Origin: Actinomadura barringtoniae
Lineage (GTDB): Bacteria > Actinomycetota > Actinomycetes > Streptosporangiales > Streptosporangiaceae
Direction of reading: 5' to 3'
Assembly: GCF_017573505.1 (NCBI RefSeq)
Contig: NZ_JAGEOJ010000007.1
Span: 62,001 to 126,000 of the forward strand
Length of the DNA stretch: 64,000 nt
The first letter of the stretch is position 1. The number at the start of each line of letters is the position of its first letter. Shown one piece after another: positions 25,885 to 34,399 of the stretch. The notes under the pieces are model-generated. The model was given only the letters and a program-made list of their open reading frames with translations. It did no database searches and was not told the origin of the DNA. A program made the position numbers and the translations under genes.

Positions 25885-27618
25885 TTACGGGCGGGGGATG
25901 TTGCGCAGGTTGCTGCGGGCGAGCTCGACCATCTTGCCGACCCCGCCGGACATGACGGTCTTGCCCGCCGCCAGCGCGAAGCCCCGCACCTGCTGGCCGG
26001 TGATCCGCGGCGGGATGGACAGGGCGTTCGGGTCGGTCACCATGTCGACCAGGAACGGGCCGGGCGACTGCAGGGCGCGTGTCAGTGCTGCTCGGACGTC
26101 GCCTGGCTTCTCGACCCGGACCGACTCGATCCCGGCGCCCTGCGCGATCGCCGCGAAGTCGACCGGGCGGTGGTCGGTCTCGTAGTCGGGCAGGCCGTCC
26201 ACCAGCATCTCCAGCTTGACCATGCCGAGCGAGGAGTTGTTGAAGACGATGATCTTCACGGGCAGGTCGTGCAGCCGCACCGTGAGCAACTCGCCCATCA
26301 GCATGCCGAGCCCGCCGTCGCCCGACATCGAGATGATCTGCCGGCCGGGCTGGGCGCACTGCGCGCCGATCGCGTGCGGCAGCGCGTTGGCCATCGTGCC
26401 GTGCAGGAACGAGCCGATCACGCGGCGGCGGCCGTTCGGCGTGAGGTAGCGGGCCGCCCACACGTTGCACATGCCGGTGTCGACGGTGAAGACCGCGTCA
26501 TCGGCGGCCAGGTCGTCCAGCACGTCCGCGACGTACTCGGGGTGGATCGGGGTGTGCTTCTCGATGTCGCGCGTGTAGGCGCTGACCACGCCCTCCAGGG
26601 CCCTGGTGTGCTTGCGCAGCATCGTGTCGAGGTAGGTCCGGTCGCTCTTCTGGCCGACCTTGGGAAGCGCGGCCCGCAACGTCGTTCCGACATCGCCGTG
26701 CACGGCCAGATCCAGCGGGGTGCGGCGGCCGATCCGGCTTGCGTCGTGGTCGATCTGCACGGTCTGCTTGCCCGGCAGGAACTGGTCGTACGGGAAGTCG
26801 GTGCCGAGCAGGACGACCAGATCCGCCTCCTGCGTCGCCTCGTAACAGGCTCCGTAGCCCAGCAGCCCGCTCATCCCGACGTCGAACGGGTTGTCGTACT
26901 GGATCCACTCCTTGCCGCGCAGCGCATGCCCGACCGGGGAGTGCACGCGCCCGGCCAGCTCCATGACCTCCTGATGCGCGTCACGTACGCCCGCGCCGCA
27001 GAACAGCATGACCTTCTCCGCCGCGTTCAGCGCGTGCGCCAGCTGCTCGACCTGGTCGGCGGGCGGATGCACGATGCCCTGCTGAACGAGGAAATCGTGC
27101 TTGCCGGTCGGGTTCGGCGCGTTCAGGTGCGCGACGTCGCCGGGCATCACGACCACCGAGACGCCGCGCCGGGCCAGCGCGGTCTGGACGGCGATGCGCA
27201 GCACGCGCGGCATCTGCTCGGCCACCTGGATCTGCTCGCAGAAGTCGCTGCAGTCCTCGAAGATCCGTTCCGGGTGCGTCTCCTGGAAGAACCCGGTGCC
27301 GATCTGCTCGCTCGGGATGTGGGAGGCCAGCGCCAGCACGGGCGCGCCGGACCGGTGCGCGTCGTACAGGCCCTGGATGAGGTGGGTGTTGCCGGGTCCG
27401 CAGCTGCCCGCGCACACCGCGAGCCGCCCGGTCACCTGCGCCTCGGCCGCGGCGGCGAACGCCCCGGCCTCCTCGTTGCGCACGTGCACCCACTCGATGC
27501 CGCCGGTTCGCCGGATCGCGTCCACGATCGGGTTCAGGCTGTCGCCCACCACCCCGTAGATCCGCTCGACCCCCGCCTGCCGCAGGACCTGGATGAACTG
27601 CTCGGCGACCGTGGCCAT
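25885..27618 (-). CDS. poxB: Pyruvate oxidase/dehydrogenase, thiamine diphosphate-dependent
   Basis: 577 residues from ATG 27618 (AGAGGGGG upstream). Three domains of the POX family: N-terminal Pyr domain with the catalytic Glu in 'HVRNEEAGAFAAAAEAQVTG', a central nucleotide-fold domain ('VMLFCGAGVRDAHQEV', 'DLVVLLGTDFPYDQFLP') and a C-terminal PP domain with the ThDP motif 'SGDGGLGM' to 'NNSSLGM'. It oxidatively decarboxylates pyruvate to acetate (quinone-linked, PoxB-like) or acts as a related ThDP enzyme. The C-terminus lacks a clear amphipathic lipid-binding peptide, so membrane coupling is uncertain. Confidence 0.9.
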   Translation of the reverse strand: MATVAEQFIQVLRQAGVERIYGVVGDSLNPIVDAIRRTGGIEWVHVRNEEAGAFAAAAEAQVTGRLAVCAGSCGPGNTHLIQGLYDAHRSGAPVLALASHIPSEQIGTGFFQETHPERIFEDCSDFCEQIQVAEQMPRVLRIAVQTALARRGVSVVVMPGDVAHLNAPNPTGKHDFLVQQGIVHPPADQVEQLAHALNAAEKVMLFCGAGVRDAHQEVMELAGRVHSPVGHALRGKEWIQYDNPFDVGMSGLLGYGACYEATQEADLVVLLGTDFPYDQFLPGKQTVQIDHDASRIGRRTPLDLAVHGDVGTTLRAALPKVGQKSDRTYLDTMLRKHTRALEGVVSAYTRDIEKHTPIHPEYVADVLDDLAADDAVFTVDTGMCNVWAARYLTPNGRRRVIGSFLHGTMANALPHAIGAQCAQPGRQIISMSGDGGLGMLMGELLTVRLHDLPVKIIVFNNSSLGMVKLEMLVDGLPDYETDHRPVDFAAIAQGAGIESVRVEKPGDVRAALTRALQSPGPFLVDMVTDPNALSIPPRITGQQVRGFALAAGKTVMSGGVGKMVELARSNLRNIPRP

Positions 27619-27744
27619 GAGGCCCCCTCTCCTCGACACCCCATTACAAGATCACCCTAATCAGGGGACTCAACCCCAAGTTCCCACAAAGGAACAATCC
27701 GCCCAGGGCCAACCGCGAATCGGTGCGGGTAACCTCGCTGAGCG

Positions 27745-27941
27745 AAGGACCGGACCGAGTCGGAGGAGGTGAGCGCACATGTCGAGGACCCTGATGGTCC
27801 AGCGCGACGGCGCGCCTCCAAGTCGTCCCCACCCGACTCGCTGACGCACCGTCCCTGATTCCAGGCGCTTCCACGCGCTTCCCACGCGTTTTCGCGTGCG
27901 CTGACGCGTGCGTCGGCCAAGCCCCCGAAAGGAGCTTGGCG
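27745..27941 (+). ncRNA. Structured leader RNA of the ABC importer, candidate riboregulator
   Basis: Visible pairings: P1 CGAGTCGG (27756-27763) with CCGACTCG (27833-27840); inside it a long arm of GGAGG (27765-27769)/CCTCC (27815-27819), GCGC (27773-27776)/GCGC (27810-27813), GTCG (27781-27784)/CGAC (27805-27808) and GGACC/GGTCC (27786-27790/27796-27800). Downstream are a hairpin CACGCG-TTTT-CGCGTG (27883-27898) and a 7-bp stem GCCAAGC (27916-27922)/GCTTGGC (27934-27940) whose loop and right arm hold the AAAGGAG ribosome site of the permease. This looks like an aptamer or leader-peptide region plus a translation-control stem. I do not recognise a known riboswitch class. Confidence 0.6.
27779..27844 (+). 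CDS. Upstream ORF / leader peptide (21 aa)
   Basis: ATG 27779 is preceded by GGAGGAGG at 27762-27769 (9 nt) and the frame ends at TGA 27842-27844. The peptide starts MSRTLMVQRD and ends in a Pro/Arg-rich tail, PPSRPHPTR. Its codons cover the inner arm and the right side of P1 of the leader structure, and its ribosome site lies in the left side of the stem, so ribosome movement would reshape the RNA. Proposed as a leader peptide; expression is unproven. Confidence 0.45.
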   Translation: MSRTLMVQRDGAPPSRPHPTR

Positions 27942-29666
27942 ATGTCCACCTTTTCGTATGCGCTCAACCGTTCGCGTTCGCGGCAATGGCTGATCGACGG
28001 CCTCGTTCTCGCGGCCTTCGTGGCGCTGGCGGCCGGGGTCGTGTTCCTCGTACGGGACATGACCGCGCCCGCCGCTGACGTGGGCCCGACCGTCTCGACC
28101 GACCCCGCGAACCTGCCCTACTACGCGGCGCGTTCGCTGCTGCGGATGTTCGTCGCGCTCGGGCTGTCCCTCGCGTTCACCTTCCTGGTGGGCACGTGGG
28201 CGGCGCGCTCGCGGCGGGCGGAGAAGGTCCTGCTCCCGGCGATCGACATCCTGCAGTCGGTGCCGGTGCTGGGCTTCCTCACCGTCATCACGCCGTTCTT
28301 CATGGCGGTCTTCCCCGGCTCCACGATGGGCCTGGAGTTCGCCGCGATCTTCGCGGTGTTCACCGGCCAGGTCTGGAACATCACGCTGGCGTTCTACCAG
28401 TCGCTGATCACCCAGCCGCGCGACCTGGACGAGGCCGCGCGCAGCCTGCGGCTCGGCCGCTGGCGGCGGTTCTGGCGGCTGGACGTGCCGGGCTCGATGA
28501 GCCCGCTGGTGTGGAACGGGATGATGAGCTTCGGCGGCGGCTGGTTCTTCCTGGCCAACTCCGAGGCGATCACCACGGCCGGGCACACCTACGCGCTGCC
28601 GGGCGTCGGCAGCTACGTCGCCACCGCCGTCAGGGAGGCGCAGACGGGCCGGCTCGTGCCGGCCATCGCCCTGATGGCCGTCATGGTCGTCGGCGTCAAC
28701 CTCCTGTTCTGGCGGCCGCTCACCGCGTGGGCCGAACGGTTCCGCGTCGAGGAGTCCGACCCGGCGCACAAGCACCGCAGCGTCGTGCTCAACGTGCTGC
28801 GCGACTCGACGGTGCCGGTCGCGGCCGGGCGGATGCTCCGTCCTGCGGGCCGTGGCCTGGACTGTGCGGGCGGGCTTCTCGGCCGTACGGGAAGCGGCCG
28901 CGCGGAGACGCCCAACCAGCGGCTCGTGCGTGACGTGCTGCTGGTCGTGGCGGGCGTGCTGGCGGTCGTGTGGATCGCCGACCGGGCGATCGTCTACCTG
29001 CACGAGAGCGGCGCCTTGCACTACCTGCCCACCGTGATCGGCATGGGCCTGGTGACGCTCGGCCGGGTGCTGGTCGTGGTGGCCGCGGCGACGCTGGTCT
29101 TCGTCCCGCTGGGCGTGTGGATCGGCATGAACCCGCGCGTCGCACGGCTGGCGCAGCCGGTCGTGCAGGTGCTGGCGAGCTTCCCGGCCAACTTCCTCTA
29201 CCCGTTCTTCATCGGGCTGTTCGCGGCGGGCGGGATCGGGCTCGGCTGGGGCGCGATCGCGCTGATGGCCCTCGGCTCGGGCTGGTACATCCTGTTCAAC
29301 GTCATCGCAGGGGCGTCCGCGATCCCCACCGATCTGCGGGAGATGAGCGCCGACCTCGGGCTGGGCCGGGCGGCGCGCTGGCGGAGCCTGATCCTGCCCG
29401 CGATCGTCCCGACGCTGATCACCGGCGTGCTCACCGCGGCGGGCGGCGCGTGGAACGCCTCGATCGTCGCCGAGTTCGTCCCGTACGGGCACCAGACCCT
29501 GACCACGACCGGGCTCGGCGCCTACATCGCCCAGGCGGCGAACGACCCCGACGGCGCCCCGCGCGTGCTGCTCGGCGTGATCGTGATGAGCGCGTTCGTC
29601 GTCGTGCTCAACCGCCTCGTGTGGCACCGCCTCTACCGCCGCGCCCAGTCCCGCTTCTCACTCTGA
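27942..29666 (+). CDS. ABC transporter permease, two fused BPD domains (nitrate/sulfonate/bicarbonate type)
   Basis: 574 residues from ATG 27942 (AAAGGAG 7 nt upstream); TTG 27936 is less likely. Two homologous permease halves, about residues 65-270 and 320-570, each with several membrane helices and an EAA-type coupling loop ('LDEAARSLRLGRWRRFWRLDVPGSMSPL' and 'EMSADLGLGRAARWRSLILPAIVPTL'). The polypeptide can form the whole membrane channel with one gene. The ATPase gene follows 11 bp downstream. No binding protein gene is adjacent, so the substrate is unknown; homologues are labelled nitrate/sulfonate/bicarbonate. Expression is probably controlled by the leader RNA. Confidence 0.9.
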   Translation: MSTFSYALNRSRSRQWLIDGLVLAAFVALAAGVVFLVRDMTAPAADVGPTVSTDPANLPYYAARSLLRMFVALGLSLAFTFLVGTWAARSRRAEKVLLPAIDILQSVPVLGFLTVITPFFMAVFPGSTMGLEFAAIFAVFTGQVWNITLAFYQSLITQPRDLDEAARSLRLGRWRRFWRLDVPGSMSPLVWNGMMSFGGGWFFLANSEAITTAGHTYALPGVGSYVATAVREAQTGRLVPAIALMAVMVVGVNLLFWRPLTAWAERFRVEESDPAHKHRSVVLNVLRDSTVPVAAGRMLRPAGRGLDCAGGLLGRTGSGRAETPNQRLVRDVLLVVAGVLAVVWIADRAIVYLHESGALHYLPTVIGMGLVTLGRVLVVVAAATLVFVPLGVWIGMNPRVARLAQPVVQVLASFPANFLYPFFIGLFAAGGIGLGWGAIALMALGSGWYILFNVIAGASAIPTDLREMSADLGLGRAARWRSLILPAIVPTLITGVLTAAGGAWNASIVAEFVPYGHQTLTTTGLGAYIAQAANDPDGAPRVLLGVIVMSAFVVVLNRLVWHRLYRRAQSRFSL

Positions 29667-29677
29667 AGGAGGTCACC

Positions 29678-30988
29678 ATGACCGCTGTAACTCTTCCCAC
29701 CACCGCGTACGGGCCGCTCAACCGGGGCCGCGCGCCGCTCATCTCCATGAACGAGGTGTCCCAGACGTTCCGGGGCGGCCAGGGCGTGCCGCTGACCGTG
29801 CTGGACGGCGTCTCGTTCACCCTGTACGACGGCGAGATCGTCGCGCTGCTCGGCCGCAGCGGCTGCGGCAAGTCGACGCTGCTGCGCGTCATGGCCGGGC
29901 TCATCGAGCCGACCGGCGGAAGCGTGGAGTACCGGGGCGAGCCGGTGCGCGGCGCCACCCCGGGCGTCGCGATGGTCTTCCAGAGCTTCGCGCTGCTGCC
30001 GTGGCTCACCGTCATGGGCAACGTCGAGCTCGGGCTGGAGGGCGTGGCCGACCAGGAGCGGCGGCGCCGCGCGCTGGACGCCATCGACGTCGTCGGCCTG
30101 GACGGCTTCGAGACCGCCTACCCGAAGGAGCTGTCGGGCGGCATGCGGCAGCGCGCCGGGTTCGCCCGCGCGCTGGTGCGCGAGCCGGACGTGCTGCTGA
30201 TGGACGAGCCGTTCTCCGCGCTGGACGTCCTCACCGCCGAGAACCTGCGCACCGAACTGCTGGAGCTGTGGTCGGCGGGCTCGTTCGCCACCCGCGCCAT
30301 GGCGATCGTCACCCACAACATCGAGGAGGCCGTGCTGCTCGCCGACCGCATCCTGGTGCTCGGCGACGGCGGCATCAAGGGCGAGCTGCAGGTCCGCCGG
30401 CCGCGCCCGCGCGACCGGCACGCCCCCGCGTTCCATGGCCTGATGGACGCGGCGTACCGCATCCTGACCGGCGACAAGGTGACCGGCGACGAGGACGACC
30501 CCGGCTCGCCGCTGGTGAACGCGCTGCCGATGGCGCCCGTCGGCGCGATCGCCGGGCTGGCCGACTGGGTCGAGGCGCGCGGCCGCGCCGCCGACCTGTC
30601 CGACCTCGCGCTGGAGCTGGGGTTCGAGGCCGACGACCTGCTGCCGATCGTCGACGCGGCCGTGCTGCTGGGCCTGGCCCGGCTGGTCGACTCGACGATC
30701 GTGCTGACCCGGCAGGGCGTGAACTGGACGCGCGGCGGCATCCAGCCCGGGAAGGCGATCTTCGCGCGGCTGGCCACCGAGAACGCGCCGCTCGTCCGGA
30801 CGATCCTTCGGGCGCTCGGCGGCAGCCGCGACGGGCGGCTGAGCGACGACTTCTTCCTGGCCGTGCTGCGGCGCGGCTTCACCGAGGAGGAGGCGCGCCG
30901 CCAGCTCGACACCGCGATCGACTGGGGCCGCTACGGGGAGCTGCTGGAGTACGACGCCAAGAACGGCGACCTCGTCCTTGCTTCCTAA
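29678..30988 (+). CDS. ABC transporter ATPase with C-terminal AAA-associated domain
   Basis: 436 residues from ATG 29678, with AAGGAGGT at ideal spacing, 11 bp after the permease stop. ABC domain: Walker A 'LLGRSGCGKST', Q-loop 'MVFQSFALLPW', signature 'LSGGMRQRAGFARAL', Walker B 'VLLMDEPFSALD' and H-loop 'IVTHNIEE'. From about residue 280 an AAA-associated C-terminal domain follows ('LADWVEARGRAADLSDLALELGFEADDLLPIVDAAVLLGLA'), a helix-rich extension typical of this transporter group and probably regulatory. The stop overlaps the convergent DUF4032 gene by 4 bp. Confidence 0.93.
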   Translation: MTAVTLPTTAYGPLNRGRAPLISMNEVSQTFRGGQGVPLTVLDGVSFTLYDGEIVALLGRSGCGKSTLLRVMAGLIEPTGGSVEYRGEPVRGATPGVAMVFQSFALLPWLTVMGNVELGLEGVADQERRRRALDAIDVVGLDGFETAYPKELSGGMRQRAGFARALVREPDVLLMDEPFSALDVLTAENLRTELLELWSAGSFATRAMAIVTHNIEEAVLLADRILVLGDGGIKGELQVRRPRPRDRHAPAFHGLMDAAYRILTGDKVTGDEDDPGSPLVNALPMAPVGAIAGLADWVEARGRAADLSDLALELGFEADDLLPIVDAAVLLGLARLVDSTIVLTRQGVNWTRGGIQPGKAIFARLATENAPLVRTILRALGGSRDGRLSDDFFLAVLRRGFTEEEARRQLDTAIDWGRYGELLEYDAKNGDLVLAS

Positions 30989-32211
30989 ATGGTCCCGGTC
31001 AGGTCCTCGGGGACGTTCGGGAGAACGTTCTCGAAGTAGTCGCGGGCGGCCGAGGTCGTGCCGATGTCGCGGCCGGTCGTCTCCGACAGGAACCAGCGGT
31101 GTTCCAGCACCTCGTGGAACACCTCGACCTCGTCCAGGCGGCCCCGGAGCTTGTCCGGGATCGCCTGGACGACCGGCTCGTACACCTCGGCCAGCCACCG
31201 GTTGGCGGCCACGACCTCCGGGACGGCGCGGCCCTCCTTGCGTTCGAGATAGCCGCGGAACGAGGCGACGTCGTTCAGCAGCCGTCGGGCCTGGTTCTCC
31301 TGGGCGCCGAGACCGGTACGGGTGTAGAGGATCTGGCGATGGTGGCCGGGCTCGGCGACCCGCGTCCTGATCCGCATCCGGCTGCCGCCGCCCTCGACGT
31401 CGGCGGCGTCCTCCAGCTCGACCTCGTCGACGTCGAAACCGAGCTCGTTGATGCGGCGCAGCCGTTCGGTGATCCGGTAGACCTGCTCGTCCGGCGGCAG
31501 GACCTCCTCGCGGGTCAGCTCGTCCCACAGGCCCTCGTAACGGCGGACCATGTCGTCGCCGACCTCGACCGGATCCACGTCGGGCGGCAGCAGCCCGCCC
31601 GCGAACAGATCGAACAGCTCGCCCGCGATGCGTTCCCTGGCGAGGTCGACGTCGTAGTGCCGCTGGCCCTCGCTGAGCGAGGGATGCAGCTCGGCGGTCT
31701 CGGCGTCGACGAGGTAGGCGGCGAACGCGCCCGCGTCGAACAGGAACAACGTGTTGGACAGCGAGCAGTCGCCCCACATGAAGCCCGCCAGATGCAGCCG
31801 TACGAGCAGCTCCACCAGGGCGTCCAGCAACCGGTCGGTCGGATGCCCGCCGCCGCGCGGGTTGGCGAACAGCGCACGGTAGGACGAGGCGTGGTCGAGG
31901 TAGCGCGTCACCAGGATCGCGTCGATCTGCTCGCCCCGGTCGACGACCACGCCGGTGACCTCGACCGCGGGCAGGCCGAGCTCGCGCAGGCGGCGCAGCA
32001 GCCGGTACTCGCGCCGCGCCAGCCGCTCGTCCAGCTCCTTCAGCGCGTAGACGTGCCCGCCCTCGGCGACGAACCGCACGACGTGCCGGGACAGACCGCG
32101 CGACCGGATCTCCACGATCCGGTCGTCGGTCCACTCCTCCAGCGGCCGGTGCCACGGGAGGTCGAGCAGGCCCGCCGCGGCCGTCCCCGGCGGGCTGAAC
32201 ACGAAGTGCAT
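30985..32211 (-). CDS. DUF4032 protein, kinase-like fold
   Basis: 408 residues. The N-terminal half looks like a small-molecule kinase: 'HVYALKELDERLARREYRLLRRL' gives a Lys and Glu pair, 'LLVRLHLAGFMWGDCSLSNTLF' resembles the catalytic loop (Asp, Asn) and 'YLVDAETAE' the metal-binding Asp. The C-terminal half is the conserved DUF4032 region ending 'RDYFENVLPNVPEDLTG'. Role unknown. It starts 16 bp after the sugar ATPase gene ends on the same strand, so it may be the last gene of the sugar importer operon. Confidence 0.88.
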   Translation of the reverse strand: MHFVFSPPGTAAAGLLDLPWHRPLEEWTDDRIVEIRSRGLSRHVVRFVAEGGHVYALKELDERLARREYRLLRRLRELGLPAVEVTGVVVDRGEQIDAILVTRYLDHASSYRALFANPRGGGHPTDRLLDALVELLVRLHLAGFMWGDCSLSNTLFLFDAGAFAAYLVDAETAELHPSLSEGQRHYDVDLARERIAGELFDLFAGGLLPPDVDPVEVGDDMVRRYEGLWDELTREEVLPPDEQVYRITERLRRINELGFDVDEVELEDAADVEGGGSRMRIRTRVAEPGHHRQILYTRTGLGAQENQARRLLNDVASFRGYLERKEGRAVPEVVAANRWLAEVYEPVVQAIPDKLRGRLDEVEVFHEVLEHRWFLSETTGRDIGTTSAARDYFENVLPNVPEDLTGTI

Positions 32212-32227
32212 CCCGGAGGCCCGGACG

Positions 32228-33562
32228 TCAGTCGGGGTTGGTTCCGGGCTCGGCGGACGCGGAGCCCGGTTCCTCTGTCCTCTCCTCTGCCTTGGCCTCT
32301 CCGTTGCCGCTCGCGGCGCCGTTCTGGCCGCGGCGCTGTGCCTGGCGCGCCTGCTCGGCGCGGCGGGCCAGCTCGGTGACGCGGTCCTCGTCGCGGGTGA
32401 GGTTCTCGCCGGTCGCCGGGTCGAAGAGCTGGATACGGCCGGTGTCGATCCACAGCTCCGCCTGCTGCCCCTCGGTGATGAGGCTGGCCGGGTCGAGCGC
32501 GACGACGGCCTGGGTGCGCATCTGGTCGCTGTCCAGCTCGCGCGACAGGTCGCGCAGCTTGTCGGCCAGATCGGCGGGCGCCTCGTACGGAACGTAGGCG
32601 TACAGCTCGTTGCCGAGCCATTCGGTCACGTCCACGTGCGCACGCACCACCGCGCCCCGCGCCCGCTTCTCGTCGCTGACCAGCGTCGCGTCCTCGAAGT
32701 GCTCGGGCCGCACGCCGACCAGCACGACGCTGCGGTCGCCCGACGCCGCCGCGTGCCCCTTCTCGGGCATGGGGAAGCGGCCGAGCGGGGTGTCCAGGTG
32801 CGTGCCGTCCGCCGCCTTCTCGATCGTCGCGGGCAGGAAGTTCATCGACGGCGAGCCGATGAACCCGGCCACGAACAGGTTCGACGGCTCCTCGTACAGC
32901 TCGCGCGGGCTGCCGACCTGCTGGAGCACGCCCTTGCGCAGCACCGCGACCCGGTCGCCGAGCGTCATCGCCTCGGTCTGGTCGTGCGTGACGTACACCG
33001 TCGTGACGCCGAGGCGGCGCTGCAGCCGCGAGATCTCCGCGCGCATCTGGCCGCGCAGCTTGGCGTCCAGGTTGGACAGCGGCTCGTCGAACAGGAACGC
33101 GTCGGCCTGCCGGACGATCGCGCGGCCCATCGCGACCCGCTGCCGCTGCCCGCCGGACAGGTTGGCGGGCTTGCGCTCCAGGTGCTCGGTGAGCTCCAGC
33201 AGCTCGGCGGTCTCGTTCACCCGGCGGCGCACCTCGTCGTCGGGCTTCTTGGCCAGCCGGAGCGGGAACGCGATGTTCTCGAACACGGTGAGGTGCGGGT
33301 AGAGCGCGTAGTTCTGGAAGACCATCGACAGGTTCCGCTGCCGCGGCGCGATCGTGTTGACGACCTTGCCGCCGATCTTCATCTCGCCGGAGGTGATGTC
33401 CTCCAGCCCGACGATCATCCGCAGCAGCGTGGACTTCCCGCAGCCGGACGGGCCGACCAGGATCATGAACTCGCCGTCCTGCACGTCCAGGGTGACGTCG
33501 TTCACGGCCGGGAACCCGTCGCCGTACTTCTTGACGATGTTCTTCATCTCGATGTCGGCCAT
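32228..33562 (-). CDS. sugC: Sugar ABC importer ATPase, SugC/UgpC/MsmX type
   Basis: 444 residues. N-terminal ABC domain ('LVGPSGCGKSTLLRM', 'MVFQNYALYPHLTV', 'LSGGQRQRVAMGRAIV', 'FLFDEPLSNLDAKLR', 'VYVTHDQTEAM'), followed by the TOBE/OB regulatory domain typical of carbohydrate importers. The last 40 residues are a low-complexity Glu/Ala/Gly-rich tail absent from most homologues. Seven bp after the permease gene and third after the binding protein: order binding protein, permease, permease, ATPase equals LpqY-SugA-SugB-SugC of mycobacteria. The symbol is by synteny and family. Confidence 0.88.
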   Translation of the reverse strand: MADIEMKNIVKKYGDGFPAVNDVTLDVQDGEFMILVGPSGCGKSTLLRMIVGLEDITSGEMKIGGKVVNTIAPRQRNLSMVFQNYALYPHLTVFENIAFPLRLAKKPDDEVRRRVNETAELLELTEHLERKPANLSGGQRQRVAMGRAIVRQADAFLFDEPLSNLDAKLRGQMRAEISRLQRRLGVTTVYVTHDQTEAMTLGDRVAVLRKGVLQQVGSPRELYEEPSNLFVAGFIGSPSMNFLPATIEKAADGTHLDTPLGRFPMPEKGHAAASGDRSVVLVGVRPEHFEDATLVSDEKRARGAVVRAHVDVTEWLGNELYAYVPYEAPADLADKLRDLSRELDSDQMRTQAVVALDPASLITEGQQAELWIDTGRIQLFDPATGENLTRDEDRVTELARRAEQARQAQRRGQNGAASGNGEAKAEERTEEPGSASAEPGTNPD

Positions 33563-33568
33563 GACGGA

Positions 33569-34399
33569 CTATCCCTTCACTGCGCCGGAGGTCAGGCCGG
33601 CGACGATTCGGCGCTGGAACAGCAGGACGATGACGACGACGGGGATGGTCACCACGACGGCCGCGGCGCAGATGGCCGTCGTGGGCTGCTCGAACTGCGA
33701 GGCGCCGGTGAAGAACGCCAGCGCCGCCGGCACCGGCCGGGCGTTGTCGGTCGAGGTGAGCGAGATGCCGAAGACGAAGTCGTTCCAGCAGAAGAAGAAC
33801 GTCAGGATCGCCGCGGTGAACACGCCGGGCGCGGCCAGCGGCACGATCACCTTGCGGAACGCCTGCCAGGTGGTGGCGCCGTCCACCTGCGCGGCCTGCT
33901 CCATCTCCCACGGGATCTCGCGGAAGAACGCCGACAGCGTCCAGATCGCCAGCGGCAGCGCGAACGAGATGTAGGGGATGATCAGGCCCGGCCAGGTGTC
34001 GTACAGGCCGATGTTGCGCCACAGGTTGAACAGCGGCCCGACCAGCGAGACCACCGGGAACATCGCGATCGCCAGGGCGAACGACAGGATCAGCGTCTTG
34101 CCGGGGAAGTCCAGCCGGGCGATCGCGTACGCCACGAACGTCGCGAACACCACGCCGACCACCGTCGCGATCAGCGAGATGCCGATCGAGTTGATCAGCG
34201 CCGAGGTGAACAGGTCGGTGTTGAAGACCGTCCGGTAGTTGTCCCAGGTCCAGGTGTGCGGCAGGAAGCCCTTCTGGTTGCCGACCTCGCCGGGCTTCTT
34301 GAACGACAGCGAGAGTATCCACAGGGTGGGGAGAAGCGTCCAGATCAGGATCAGCAGCGAGCCGCCGATCCACATCCACTTGGAGCGTGCGGTCTCCAT
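33569..34399 (-). CDS. sugB: Sugar ABC permease, SugB/MalG type
   Basis: 276 residues, six membrane helices. EAA loop 'REIPWEMEQAAQVDGATTWQAFRKVIVPLAAPGVFTAAIL' is of the CUT1 carbohydrate class; the N-terminal helix 'WMWIGGSLLILIWTLLPTLWILSLSF' and the 'FNLWRNIGLYDTWPGLI' segment are MalG-like. Its start overlaps the preceding permease stop (34399), so the two are translationally coupled. It forms one half of the inner-membrane channel. Confidence 0.9.
   Translation of the reverse strand: METARSKWMWIGGSLLILIWTLLPTLWILSLSFKKPGEVGNQKGFLPHTWTWDNYRTVFNTDLFTSALINSIGISLIATVVGVVFATFVAYAIARLDFPGKTLILSFALAIAMFPVVSLVGPLFNLWRNIGLYDTWPGLIIPYISFALPLAIWTLSAFFREIPWEMEQAAQVDGATTWQAFRKVIVPLAAPGVFTAAILTFFFCWNDFVFGISLTSTDNARPVPAALAFFTGASQFEQPTTAICAAAVVVTIPVVVIVLLFQRRIVAGLTSGAVKG

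Noticed and set aside
27770..27830. A 'CCTGAT..CCAGCG' resemblance to the TPP riboswitch in the permease leader
   Set aside because: The full THI-box core (CTGAGA and ACCTGATCTGG with AGGGA in order) is missing, and the transporter is not of the thiamine type.
27745..27840. M-box (magnesium) or yybP-ykoY riboswitch
   Set aside because: GGTGAG occurs, but the conserved GTTAGGTGAGGCTCC or GGGGAGTAG cores do not.
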